Assembly (NCBI RefSeq): GCF_030325625.1
Contig: NZ_JACAIS010000008.1
Location: 186,001 to 250,000 of the forward strand
Origin: Sphingobacterium sp. N143
GTDB lineage: Bacteria; Bacteroidota; Bacteroidia; Sphingobacteriales; Sphingobacteriaceae
Length of the DNA stretch: 64,000 nt
Direction: 5' to 3'
Part shown: one piece after another, positions 55,017 through 62,216 of the stretch
Layout: each line of letters opens with the position of its first letter
How positions within the stretch are numbered: position 1 is the stretch's first letter
Translations under genes and position numbers: made by a program
The notes under the pieces: generated by a model
The model's database searches: none
What the model saw: only the letters and a program-made list of their open reading frames with translations
Told to the model about the DNA's origin: nothing

Positions 55017-55272
55017 TCCTTTCTTCCTGCATTAGTTTCTCCGGGTCCTTGTACACAGCATCCGGGCTGATCTCTTTTAATTTGGCATTATCCTTTAGAT
55101 TCAAATCCTCCTGAAGCTCTGGCTGCTCCCTAGCCTCATCCAATACCGTTTCTATGATACCCAGACCCAAAGCCAGGTATTTCAATACATTTCCCACCTT
55201 ACCCGGCAGTTTAACAGGTGCCACCAGCACCAGCTGCAGCACCTGTCCTATTTTGTTGAAGATCTTTTTCAT
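54994..55272 (-). CDS. Small membrane-associated protein of the DUF6266/DUF5675 cassette
   Basis: 92 residues from the ATG at 55270-55272 (MKKIFNKIGQVLQL). A moderately hydrophobic N-terminal half (VGNVLKYLALGLGIIETVL) precedes an acidic, charged half (DEAREQPELQEDLNLKDNAK). It is unknown to me. It lies 45 bases after the DUF5675 gene and overlaps the holin-like gene, so it is expected in the same transcript. Confidence 0.7.
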   Translation of the reverse strand: MKKIFNKIGQVLQLVLVAPVKLPGKVGNVLKYLALGLGIIETVLDEAREQPELQEDLNLKDNAKLKEISPDAVYKDPEKLMQEERSEANESE

Positions 55273-55317
55273 GATTACTTTTTTAAGAATGATCAATTAT
55301 CTGGTAGCAAGCTCCGC

Positions 55318-55764
55318 TCAATCTACCTGTACTTCGACTGGCCCCTGCGCCATCTCTTCGGTTACCAGCGAATAGAGTTTTTTGTAGGCTACACCCGAAG
55401 CCAGCAGGCGATAGTCACCATCCTCCAGTACATACTGACTGCCGACAAGTACACAGCCAGCAGTCTGCTTATAGCTGTTCCCTTTGTGGAAGTAGACATA
55501 GCTAAAGTTTGGGATATCACGTATTTCAAGCATACCGCGATGTAGGTTTGGATAGTCGTCGTAGTAACGGCCGTTCATTCCACCTTCGCGGTTAAATCCT
55601 AAGGGATAACGTCCTGTCGGGATAGCCGTCTCCCCCCTTATTTTCATCGGACGTGGGATATTCTCCAGGCCGTAGCAGATAAATTGATTGTTCAGGTAGA
55701 TCTCCGAAAGGGTGCTGTGCCTACCCTGTTTCGTGCGATGTACTTTTATCGTTGATTTTTTCAT
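55318..55764 (-). CDS. DUF5675 family protein
   Basis: 148 residues. The family pattern is visible: ENIPRPMKIRGETAIPTGRYPLGFN, then MLEIRDIPNFSYVYFHKGNSYKQTAGCVLVG. The H-x-G-N...T-x-G-C segment resembles the L,D-transpeptidase active site (HG...SxGC), a similarity others could test; the family has no proven activity. It has no signal peptide. Gap to the upstream DUF6266 gene is 14 bases. Confidence 0.9.
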   Translation of the reverse strand: MKKSTIKVHRTKQGRHSTLSEIYLNNQFICYGLENIPRPMKIRGETAIPTGRYPLGFNREGGMNGRYYDDYPNLHRGMLEIRDIPNFSYVYFHKGNSYKQTAGCVLVGSQYVLEDGDYRLLASGVAYKKLYSLVTEEMAQGPVEVQVD

Positions 55765-55778
55765 GTGCTAGATTTTAA

Positions 55779-56333
55779 TTATAAAAGACCGAGGTATTGA
55801 CTTCTGGAATACAGCTTCTTTTCACGGTCATGCAACAGCAGATAGACATGTACAGCCTTTCCATGCAGTATGGAGGGCAGATCAATCTCCAGTTGGGCAT
55901 CCTGCCGTAAGATCAGGTGTTCGTTTATCGCGGCCTGACCAGCAATGACATCATAAGCACAGAAAATGACCTGATCGTCCCATTGACTATAATCCCTGAT
56001 ATTTGATCCGGTATTATCCCAGATCAACTGAATCCGATTACCCTGACGTGTGATTGTATTTACCGCTAGCGGGAGCAACATACCATTGCTGATCTTGGCC
56101 AGGGATGGTTCCATCCATAAATCCGGAAAATCGCCCTTGATCACATTCGTCATTGTATGTGACATCGCCCGGCCGAAAGCTGCCTGTACCGTGCCTTTGC
56201 TGCTGCCATACCCCCTAATAATCAGTGGATATAGCGGATTCAAAAACTTTCGGGCCAGCCTAAAACGCTCCTGCACCGCCTGCATGCGTGTCGGATCTTT
56301 AGCCTGCTTTTTAAACTCAGAAATCACCAGCAT
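55779..56333 (-). CDS. DUF6266 family protein, divergent
   Basis: 184 residues from the ATG at 56331-56333 (MLVISEFKKQAKDPTRM). The body (RFRLARKFLNPLYPLIIRGYG, later FCAYDVIAGQAAINEHLILRQ) matches the DUF6266 fold of the upstream neighbour, but the first conserved element GKVGAVIASSWK is missing. That is either true divergence or a lost N-terminus. Cotranscribed with DUF5675. Confidence 0.75.
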   Translation of the reverse strand: MLVISEFKKQAKDPTRMQAVQERFRLARKFLNPLYPLIIRGYGSSKGTVQAAFGRAMSHTMTNVIKGDFPDLWMEPSLAKISNGMLLPLAVNTITRQGNRIQLIWDNTGSNIRDYSQWDDQVIFCAYDVIAGQAAINEHLILRQDAQLEIDLPSILHGKAVHVYLLLHDREKKLYSRSQYLGLL

Positions 56334-56339
56334 ATCTTT

Positions 56340-56380
56340 TATTTTTACATGTTTAAAAATCAGGAGGAGCGCAGCCCCTC
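56340..56380 (-). terminator. Hairpin between the two DUF6266 genes
   Basis: On the minus strand AGGAGG(G)GC and GC(T)CCTCCT pair around a short loop and run into GATTTTT. It may attenuate transcription between the first DUF6266 gene and the rest of the cassette. Confidence 0.6.
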
Positions 56381-56402
56381 CTGTTTCATTCATCCCTAAC
56401 GA

Positions 56403-57047
56403 CTAGACCAAGTCGAATTCGCCCAGATAGGTACTCTTGGATACCTTATTGGCTTTGCGGTCCGTAAAGAAAATCCAGACATGGCCAGTTCCACCCAATA
56501 GGTGCGCTGGTATCTGAATATCGATCGTACCATCGGCCCGGGTCGGTGGCGTAGGTGCCGTCATAAACTCGTCCTGCTCTGGTTGATAGACCAGGATAAG
56601 GACCTGATCATCCGCTTTGGTCTGATAAAGACTATTGAGCGTAGTATCCCAGTCCACCGATACGATCCCTGACGCCACTGTTACGCTCATTGCTCCACCG
56701 CTGAGGTATGACCCCGTACTGATGTCAATTTTGGAGTAATCCAGCTCAAAACTTGGGTAATTACCGGCGATCGCCTGCGCCATATTGAGCTGCATGGCCA
56801 CATTGGTCGGAGCCATCTTGTCCGACTTGGCGAGCCCAAATCCGATCTTCAGGATCGGTGTGATGGGCATCAGGAACTTGGCTATGGTCAGAAAGCGTTC
56901 CTGTTGGATCAGTTGCTCCTCCGTCGCTGCCTTTGTACGTTTTTTGTACAGCCCCTTGACATAGTTGATCGACTTCCAAGACGAGGCTATTACCGCGCCC
57001 ACTTTACCACTCGCCTTCCCGTTGATTCCGTTTGTGATTGTTGCCAT
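56403..57047 (-). CDS. DUF6266 family protein
   Basis: 214 residues. The complete family pattern is present: NGINGKASGKVGAVIASSWK, YKKRTKAATEEQLIQQERF, a helical stretch FLMPITPILKIGFG, then a beta-rich half with WDTTLNS, VLILVYQPEQDEF and GHVWIFFTDRKANKVSKSTYLGEF. The family is confined to Bacteroidota, often in several tandem copies, and has no known role. It has no signal peptide. First gene of the leftward cassette. Confidence 0.9.
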   Translation of the reverse strand: MATITNGINGKASGKVGAVIASSWKSINYVKGLYKKRTKAATEEQLIQQERFLTIAKFLMPITPILKIGFGLAKSDKMAPTNVAMQLNMAQAIAGNYPSFELDYSKIDISTGSYLSGGAMSVTVASGIVSVDWDTTLNSLYQTKADDQVLILVYQPEQDEFMTAPTPPTRADGTIDIQIPAHLLGGTGHVWIFFTDRKANKVSKSTYLGEFDLV

Positions 57048-57481
57048 TTTGTTTTAAATTTTAAAAAGTTAAACCATCATAAAGCATTCATTTATACCGG
57101 TATATTTTGCTTTACATCGACAAACATAACATCTAAGTAATAGGCTTGTCAAGAGCTGGAAACAGGTCGGCGGAGACCTGTCGGTGCTATCCGTAATATT
57201 GTCGGCGAGCTGTCGGAGGTCCACTAGAAAATAAGGGAAATGGCCGGTTGCTCAACTAGTATTGACCGGCACGGAACAATGACTATGCTCACTGAATGAT
57301 CAGCTTGCATCGCAACAACTTCGCCTTAATTTCGGAGCGCGGGCAGACGATAGCCAGACTCAGAGCAGGTATCAGCCAGACCTTGGTCAGTAAAAGCCTG
57401 GTCCATAGCTGCCCGGGATCTGCTCCAGTCTCGGTCAGATCCGCGGGCAATCCGAAGCAGGTACGAATACATTCCGAAGAT
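57048..57481. other. Intergenic region upstream of the DUF6266 cassette
   Basis: 434 bases without a gene I can support. A hairpin CAGGTC-GGCGGA-GACCTG is at about 57166-57181, and TGTCGG occurs three times near 57180-57222 (57180, 57201, 57211 region). Open frames on both strands over 57289-57688 overlap each other and the HTH gene, look random, and are not called. Promoters for the cassette should lie near 57050-57130. Confidence 0.5.
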
Positions 57482-57742
57482 TTAAGGCATGCGTTTGGGC
57501 CATTTCTTATATTCGGCGATATACAACTGTACCACGTCTTTTTTGCCATAGAGGTCGGCATTGCCCACCTTTCCGACTGCTTTGAGCAAGCCCCTTTCGA
57601 TACGCCGCTCAATGGTGCGTACACTCTTGCTCAGATAAGAGGCTACCTCTTTGATAGTCATGGTGCCTATAAGCTTGTTGAGATCTGAATACTGCTGGTC
57701 TTGCAGGAGATCAAGTATACGATCCAACTTTGTATTTATCAT
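57482..57742 (-). CDS. Helix-turn-helix DNA-binding protein (MerR/excisionase-like)
   Basis: 86 residues from the ATG at 57740-57742 (MINTKLDRILDLLQDQ); a longer in-frame start at 57865 would add 41 residues (MFFAIGSPDLQGIIP) of no obvious fold. The core is MTIKEVASYLSKSVRTIERRIERGLLKAVGKVGNADLYGKKDV, the HTH_17 pattern of excisionases and small phage regulators. It lies between the LytTR gene and the cassette on the same strand, suggesting control of the cassette. Confidence 0.8.
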   Translation of the reverse strand: MINTKLDRILDLLQDQQYSDLNKLIGTMTIKEVASYLSKSVRTIERRIERGLLKAVGKVGNADLYGKKDVVQLYIAEYKKWPKRMP

Positions 57743-57865
57743 CGGATCAGAATGGCTTGGTGCAGTGCGTAGCGAATAGGAAATCTGTATCTTGTTGCCA
57801 CTCGCATTGGACACAAAACGAGGAATAATCCCCTGTAGATCAGGAGAACCTATAGCGAAAAACAT

Positions 57866-57958
57866 ACATTGGTAGGTTAGCTTGACTAACCGCCGAAATC
57901 CAGCTAGACAGTATGGCCTTGCCTACTGTCCCCGGTTTGTCTGGTTTATAATTGTGGG
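57866..57958 (-). promoter_or_regulatory. Paired hairpins before the HTH gene
   Basis: Two perfect stems: GGTTAG/CTAACC near 57876-57891 and GACAGTA/TACTGTC near 57912-57936. Neither has a T-run. They may be a leader structure or operators for the HTH protein. Confidence 0.4.
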
Positions 57959-57963
57959 ATACA

Positions 57964-59004
57964 TCAGTTCAGTGGTATAAGGTCATCCCAGCCCTTATGC
58001 CGCAGATTATTTAAGTTATCCAAAAAATCCTTTAACTTTTTTTCTTTGCGCATCCATTCGGTTACCAGCAGCAGATTACCGATCTCCATTGCTGTCATCT
58101 TCAACCTGAGGCTATCGAATACTTCCTTACGGAACTCCAGTTGAGTGGCATTGGGCATTATCGGATAACGGACATGCATCATATTCACCCTACAAGTGCT
58201 ACTGATACGGAAATACCACTTGTCAAGGCCCCTTGCTTCCAGCTCCTGCACGAAATGATCCGCCTCTAGGCGGGTACCATCGATCAGGATGACTTCCTTT
58301 TTTCTTGTTTTGGAAAAATAAAAGGGAACATCAAACATACGTACAGCATCTTTCCGCAAGGTCTTGGCATCAAATCGAGCATGGTTGTACAACACATCAT
58401 AGAGTGATCCGATGACGATACGTTCATTCAATGTGCTTGGATTTACAATGGTCACCACTCTTTCTACGGTCTTTTCTACAGGAATAATTTTCTCCGGTAT
58501 CAGATGACCGAATAGCGCCAATGCATTTGTGGGGGTGAACCACCATACTTGGCCTCGAGTAATAACATATCTCACATAGACTATGCATCCAGCACCGATA
58601 AAGGGCATATAATGGATCAAATAACTTCTGAAAAATAAATACGTACTGCCGCTGCGTACAAAAGATATCAAAAAGATAAAGGGAAGATACATCAGCATGA
58701 GCGCGACTGAAGTGGACAGGATGGCCCACACCTTTTCTGCTATTGGTAAACTCCTGGTGTGTACACGTCCCTCCCTAAACAGGGGCAAATCCGGATAACG
58801 CTTCTGCCAAGATACCCACAATGCTTTTAAGCGCATACGAATGAGCGCTATGGCAATGATGATTGCCACTGTAAATGCCAATGTCCAGGTCCAATAGCCA
58901 GGTGTCCAAAATCGCTTCAAATAAATACCGTGATTTCCGATTAAATTAAAAAGCATGGATACGAGCAAACTCACCACAATTAGTTTAAATACTTTCATAT
59001 ACAA
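57964..59004 (-). CDS. Membrane-bound LytTR-like transcriptional regulator
   Basis: 346 residues. Four membrane segments occupy about residues 5-21, 38-57, 89-112 and 124-147. The cytoplasmic C-terminal part (about 210-310) has a LytTR-like region (KEVILIDGTRLEADHFVQEL, then WYFRISSTCRVNMMHVRYP), in which the basic RVN phrase resembles the DNA-binding LytTR motif 'R.SyIVN'. There is no histidine-kinase domain, so it would act as a one-component membrane sensor. It precedes the HTH gene and the cassette. Confidence 0.65.
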   Translation of the reverse strand: MYMKVFKLIVVSLLVSMLFNLIGNHGIYLKRFWTPGYWTWTLAFTVAIIIAIALIRMRLKALWVSWQKRYPDLPLFREGRVHTRSLPIAEKVWAILSTSVALMLMYLPFIFLISFVRSGSTYLFFRSYLIHYMPFIGAGCIVYVRYVITRGQVWWFTPTNALALFGHLIPEKIIPVEKTVERVVTIVNPSTLNERIVIGSLYDVLYNHARFDAKTLRKDAVRMFDVPFYFSKTRKKEVILIDGTRLEADHFVQELEARGLDKWYFRISSTCRVNMMHVRYPIMPNATQLEFRKEVFDSLRLKMTAMEIGNLLLVTEWMRKEKKLKDFLDNLNNLRHKGWDDLIPLN

Positions 59005-59184
59005 TATTAAGTCCTCTTAAATGGCTCAGATTTATATTGATTAGCACCCAATTTACTAAAAAAATCAAATATTAAGTAAAATTCAATCATCCAAAAGAAG
59101 ATTATCCTCCAAAATCAAGGAGGTTATTCTTCCTGATTCGCTTAAGTAATTTCTAAAGCAAATATTTGCCAAAAGAGTATTTTT

Positions 59185-59568
59185 ATGAAAGAGAACTTTA
59201 ATAATGCAGGTGTGGCGCAAAAAGTAGTCACGCTGCTAGCACTACCCTTAGCTGATCGTGCACTAGAGATGCAGCTTCTTAAAGACGATTTTGCAGCTTG
59301 GATGGAGCAGAATTTTATCCTCAAGTCCCATCAGGTTGAGCAGCTCCACAATCTTCCCGATGACTTTCGGAAACAACTTAGCAATGCTATCAGTAATTAC
59401 CTGATGCAGGGCAACGTGCTTCAATTTCAAAAAGACGAAAAGGAAGAAGAAGATCCCGAATTTAAAGAGCTGAGCGTCCACGGCCTCGAGCAATGGCAGG
59501 ATGAAGTCGTGGGGATGACTTTCACCCCCCTTTTTATACGGATTTCATACCGAGATCCGCATCGATAA
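59185..59568 (+). CDS. Protein of unknown function
   Basis: 127 residues, helical, acidic at the end of its middle part (KDEKEEEDPEFKELS). It has no signal, membrane segment or recognisable motif. The sequence MKENFNNAGVAQKVVTLLALPLADRALEMQ is weakly reminiscent of small helical domains. It lies opposite the LytTR gene, with 180 bases between them, and 81 bases before an AraC gene. Confidence 0.6.
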   Translation: MKENFNNAGVAQKVVTLLALPLADRALEMQLLKDDFAAWMEQNFILKSHQVEQLHNLPDDFRKQLSNAISNYLMQGNVLQFQKDEKEEEDPEFKELSVHGLEQWQDEVVGMTFTPLFIRISYRDPHR

Positions 59569-59649
59569 TCAAATCCCACGTTATCCAAAACCATTCCCCC
59601 GATCATTCCGAAATCCTGACCGGGGGATATAAATAACCTATAAACCATT

Positions 59650-60648
59650 ATGAAAACAGCTTTACAGATCGATGTCGCACAACTATTTGGCGAGCCACTC
59701 GGTAATGAAAATACGGCCCTCCACCCCCGCATCAGGATGTCCAATGCAACCTGTCAGCAGTATTCAAATCCCAAAGGACAAGCCTGCCTGCAACAGTTTG
59801 ACGGACTGCTTGGCTTTATCAATATTATGGATGTCCATATTCCCACCGATATTGTTATTCCATTACGCGTCAGGCATTCGGATATTCATATCTTCTATGT
59901 CATCACCGACGATTTTGCCATTCAGATCAAGGATATACGGCAGCAGGTCAGCTATACTATTTCTTTCAATCGTGGCCGTTATATTTACTTTCCCACAGGT
60001 GATTATCAACTTCAGATCCCCGCCGGCAGGTATACCATCGTTAACTTCTATTTCCGAGGCAGTATTTTCCGGGATGGTAACGAGCGTCCTTTCCAGTTTC
60101 TACATTCATTGATCCTTGCTTACCGACAGAAGGATCCAAACATATGTTGTAGCATTGATTTTCGTGTTGGCCCCCGAACCATTTTATTGATGAAGACCAT
60201 TATGGCAAATATCAAAAAAGGCGACCTGGACAGTGAGGTCAATATCCTTTGGGGTATCAAAAAACTGATCAAGCTTTCGAAGGAAAAGATCTTTGAGGAA
60301 TACGACAAAATTTCCGAATCGCATTTAAAATCCAAAGAAGCCTATGCATTCATTAAGCGGGCTGTAGCTGAGTATGGGCAGGATTTTAAACTGAGTGATA
60401 TTGCCGCGCAGCTCAATATCAGTAAGGACTATCTACATCTTCTTATCCACAGCTATTACGGCTTAAGTCCACAGGAGCTGAAAATAAATCTCATGCTGGA
60501 TCTCGCCAAGCGATATATTGCTGATGGTATGCATACCGATGCAGTTGCCTATGAACTCGGCTACTCTGCCCCTAGCAGTTTTACACGTTTTTTTAAAAAG
60601 CGAGCTGGCATGACAGCTTCGGATTTTTTCAATTTTAATAACCAATGA
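59650..60648 (+). CDS. AraC-family transcriptional regulator
   Basis: 332 residues. The N-terminal sensor (to about residue 220) is beta-rich with VIPLRVRHSDIHIFYVITDD and YFPTGDYQLQIPAGRYTIVNFYF. The C-terminal HTH pair is IAAQLNISKDYLHLLIHSYYGLSPQELKINLMLDLAKRYIADG and VAYELGYSAPSSFTRFFKKRAGMTASDFF. It is typical in length. Its targets cannot be told; the neighbouring genes are also unknown. Confidence 0.9.
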   Translation: MKTALQIDVAQLFGEPLGNENTALHPRIRMSNATCQQYSNPKGQACLQQFDGLLGFINIMDVHIPTDIVIPLRVRHSDIHIFYVITDDFAIQIKDIRQQVSYTISFNRGRYIYFPTGDYQLQIPAGRYTIVNFYFRGSIFRDGNERPFQFLHSLILAYRQKDPNICCSIDFRVGPRTILLMKTIMANIKKGDLDSEVNILWGIKKLIKLSKEKIFEEYDKISESHLKSKEAYAFIKRAVAEYGQDFKLSDIAAQLNISKDYLHLLIHSYYGLSPQELKINLMLDLAKRYIADGMHTDAVAYELGYSAPSSFTRFFKKRAGMTASDFFNFNNQ

Positions 60649-60695
60649 TTATTTATAAATCTTTATTGTTAAATTAGTACTTGTAACCTAAAATC

Positions 60696-61382
60696 ATGAA
60701 AGAAATTATTCAAAAAGCCCGTGTATTTGCTCAAATGGTGCGAAAATTTTTTGAAGCTGAGCCAATTGACAAGAAAACGATTATTTCGAGAAAAGTCTGT
60801 GCTAAATATAACGCCCGGAAATATGGTCCCTTGCATATTTTTATCGAAATAGCGGCATCCAATTTTCCGGAAAATTATCAGCTTGATGAAGATGTACTCA
60901 AGGCAGCAAATACAAATGCTATCGATGACATTTATCATCCACGGCATATGCTTTATTACCTTTTGTCCAATGCGAAAAAGGTAGATTCACCACGGCAACC
61001 ATTACCAATTAAAAAGAGCTATAGTTATATGATATGGCAAATATTTAATCTATCCAAAGTGAATATCGTGACAACCCTCCCCAAACACCCACGCTTAGTA
61101 GAAATTCGTGAAGAAACGTTGGAATTGTCCGCGTCTAAAGCCGAGATACTGATCTTGACCAGTGGTGGTGATTATTTTGAAGTGAATCATCTTCTTTCGA
61201 AGATTGACCTGACAAATAAGTATGTAATTATCTGTTCCGCTTTTGACGAATCCGAGATACGCGATCATGTTCTTTATCGAGTAGATCGTAAAATTTCTCC
61301 CTCTTTTGGAAGTGAAAAGGAATGTCTTTTATTCGTCGATGAGATTATCCGGGAAGCAACAACAATTCCTCTGAAATCCTAA
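60696..61382 (+). CDS. Protein of unknown function
   Basis: 228 residues, soluble, with no signal peptide. The N-terminal part is helical and basic (KARVFAQMVRKFFEAEPIDKKTIISRKVCAKYNARKYG); the C-terminal half has alternating strands and helices with hydrophobic strands (AEILILTSGGDYFEVNHLL, KYVIICSAFDESEIRDHVL) like a small alpha/beta domain. I recognise no family. It begins 47 bases after the AraC gene and ends at a strong terminator. Confidence 0.65.
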   Translation: MKEIIQKARVFAQMVRKFFEAEPIDKKTIISRKVCAKYNARKYGPLHIFIEIAASNFPENYQLDEDVLKAANTNAIDDIYHPRHMLYYLLSNAKKVDSPRQPLPIKKSYSYMIWQIFNLSKVNIVTTLPKHPRLVEIREETLELSASKAEILILTSGGDYFEVNHLLSKIDLTNKYVIICSAFDESEIRDHVLYRVDRKISPSFGSEKECLLFVDEIIREATTIPLKS

Positions 61383-61388
61383 TTTACC

Positions 61389-61413
61389 ATCCCCTTCCGA
61401 AGGGGATTTTTTA
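61389..61413 (+). terminator. Rho-independent terminator after 60696-61382
   Basis: CCCCTT (61391-61396) pairs with AAGGGG (61400-61405) around CCG and is followed by a T-run. Confidence 0.85.
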
Positions 61414-61757
61414 TTGCTATCCCTTTTCATTATTCCAAACCTGTGTATACCCGACTCCAGATTCGGTCAAGTCCGACTGCTTTTTACTGCCGAACTTTGG
61501 TATAAGTTAACGATGAAAAAGTTAGCGGGACAAAAACGAAAAAATAATAAAAGCCCGCCAGTAAATAATAATAGGCTTTAAATAAGAACACAAAACACAA
61601 CATCGGAATTCTGATGCTAGGTTGTCAGAAGGAAGGGCGAGTCTGCCAAAAGATAAGTATGAAGCTAGCTTCCCTACCGACGGCAACGCACGAAAAAATC
61701 GGTCAGAACGAATAGCAAAAACATAATGATTAAATAAATTTTTAAAAAATTAAGGTT
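61414..61757. other. Intergenic region before the small secreted protein
   Basis: No gene seen. GGCGGG-type words (AGCCCGCC, 61551-61560; GCGGGAC 61524 region) could pair, and the region just before 61758 is AT-rich, as for a promoter. I see no clear -7 motif. Confidence 0.4.
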
Positions 61758-62129
61758 ATGAACCTAATTCACAACATCAAAAAAAATATCGTAGCCGTAC
61801 TAGGTATGGCGATGATGATCGGATTGTCAGCTTGGTCGCTCACATCCGAAGGTACCGAAAACAGTAAAGCTGTAGCACCTGCTGAAAAAGCAGAACCTGC
61901 ATTGTATTGGTATGAGGCCGATTTGGTCAACAATACCATCGGAAATCAAGTGAACACTTCACCACAAACGAAGTCAGAATCAATGCCCGGAGGATCAAAT
62001 CAAATCACTGACTGCGAAGACCAAGCAACAGAGTTGTGTCTCGTTGGATTTGAAGCACCACAAAGCCCTAATACGCCGCTTCCAACAAATCCGGATGAAG
62101 AGCATAGTATCCGAAAAACTGCACAATAA
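61758..62129 (+). CDS. Small exported protein, DUF6520-like
   Basis: 123 residues. A hydrophobic signal (IVAVLGMAMMIGLSAWSL, about 11-28) precedes a low-complexity hydrophilic body with TDCEDQATELCLVGF, two cysteines nine residues apart near the end, and a proline-rich tail (PQSPNTPLPTNPDEE). This arrangement resembles small secreted DUF6520-type proteins of Bacteroidota. The assignment is tentative. It may form one disulfide. Confidence 0.6.
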   Translation: MNLIHNIKKNIVAVLGMAMMIGLSAWSLTSEGTENSKAVAPAEKAEPALYWYEADLVNNTIGNQVNTSPQTKSESMPGGSNQITDCEDQATELCLVGFEAPQSPNTPLPTNPDEEHSIRKTAQ

Positions 62130-62168
62130 TACATACCGTTAATATAAAGATCATCTCATCACCCAGTA

Positions 62169-62203
62169 AAAGCCCAGCCGTAAATATTATTACGCTGGGC
62201 TTT
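62169..62203. terminator. Convergent terminator between the DUF6520-like gene and the TlpA-like gene
   Basis: AAAGCCCAGC (62169-62178) and GCTGGGCTTT (62194-62203) form a 10-base perfect stem, usable in both directions. Confidence 0.85.
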
Positions 62204-62216
62204 CCTTTTCATCTAC

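Noticed and set aside
57160..57230. Possible CRISPR-like repetition of TGTCGG words
   Set aside because: Repeats are six bases, irregularly spaced and too few for an array; kept only as a possible operator.
57289..57688. Overlapping open frames on both strands
   Set aside because: They conflict with each other and with the HTH gene, and their translations look random.
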